DNA from: Bacillus sp. EB600
Lineage (GTDB): Bacteria; Bacillota; Bacilli; Bacillales; Cytobacillaceae
Reading direction: 5' to 3'
NCBI RefSeq assembly: GCF_024494385.1
Contig: NZ_JAEVLT010000004.1
Coordinates: forward strand, 1-64,000
Length of the DNA: 64,000 nucleotides
Below the pieces are notes generated by a model, which was not told the DNA's origin, did not search any database, and saw only the letters and a list, made by a program, of their open reading frames with translations. Shown piece by piece: positions 63,905 through 64,000 of this stretch. Every line of letters begins with the position of its first letter. The first letter of the stretch is position 1. Both the position numbers and the translations under genes were made by a program.

Positions 63905-64000
63905 ATTTGAATTTTTCTGCAATCGCCGTTGTCATTTCTTGGGCGGTTTTCGGAATTGATGTTTTTAAAATCTTGTTCACAACCTTCCCCATCGCTCCTT
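63903..64000 (-). CDS. C-terminal end of a gene cut by the window edge
   Basis: The last 31 codons of a minus-strand gene, ending IPKTAQEMTTAIAEKFK and stop at 63903. The piece is helical and lysine-rich. Too little is present to name a family. Confidence 0.6.
   Translation of the reverse strand, partial: GAMGKVVNKILKTSIPKTAQEMTTAIAEKFK

Overview
The window comes from a low-GC, endospore-forming Bacillaceae (Bacillus/Neobacillus-like). This rests on strong AGGAGG ribosome sites with frequent GTG/TTG starts, Fur boxes and CcpA cre sites, a SinI-type anti-repressor, a KinB-like sporulation kinase, CotF-like spore coat genes in yraGF-adhB order, and close resemblance of many proteins to Bacillus subtilis products (RibT, YfiY, YeeN, TenA, GlnQHMP, AdhB). 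I could run no database search; family calls come from reading the translations.

Layout. 1-5250: a SinI-like peptide, RibT, and a badly damaged ABC cluster (ATPase plus two FtsX/MacB-type permeases) under a Fur box; the first permease is joined to a remnant of a DUF2318-like membrane protein. 5260-10372: a divergent Fur-boxed hypothetical gene, a small CxCxxC protein, and a Fur-controlled hydroxamate-siderophore ABC importer. 10370-12164: an iron-mineralising encapsulin operon (IMEF cargo, shell, 2Fe-2S ferredoxin) in which both cargo and ferredoxin carry the tag TVGSLI. 12564-18936: sensor kinase, Ppx, an unknown zinc-ribbon protein and Ppk1. 19158-21666: glycosyltransferase and UDP-glucose dehydrogenase.

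22143-38670 is a glucuronide/hexuronate catabolic island: GH2, AraC regulator, GH3, HAD hydrolase, uxuB, uxuA, uxaC, KDPG aldolase, and duplicated GPH transporter and GntR regulator genes. Copies of a CTTGTATACTAG-type operator and consensus cre sites mark its promoters. KDG kinase is absent from the window, so the pathway from KDG to KDPG must be completed elsewhere.

38885-47896: YeeN, a ClC chloride channel, small proteins, a candidate CcpA-controlled small RNA (about 42194-42456), an IDEAL-domain protein, an APC permease, a TnpB-only transposon broken by one stop codon, and a hydrolase. 48216-53067: a thiamin-pyrimidine salvage operon (ylmB-tenA-thiZ-thiX-thiY) behind a TPP riboswitch. 53188-57796: GlnQHMP and aroK-aroD. 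58257-61665: small protein, hydrolase, AdhB and spore coat gene pairs. 61859-63668: a glycine riboswitch with terminator, controlling an ACT-domain protein and a UPF0210 protein. Three copies of a structured intergenic repeat lie at 41431, 48001 and 63673. The right edge cuts a gene on the minus strand.
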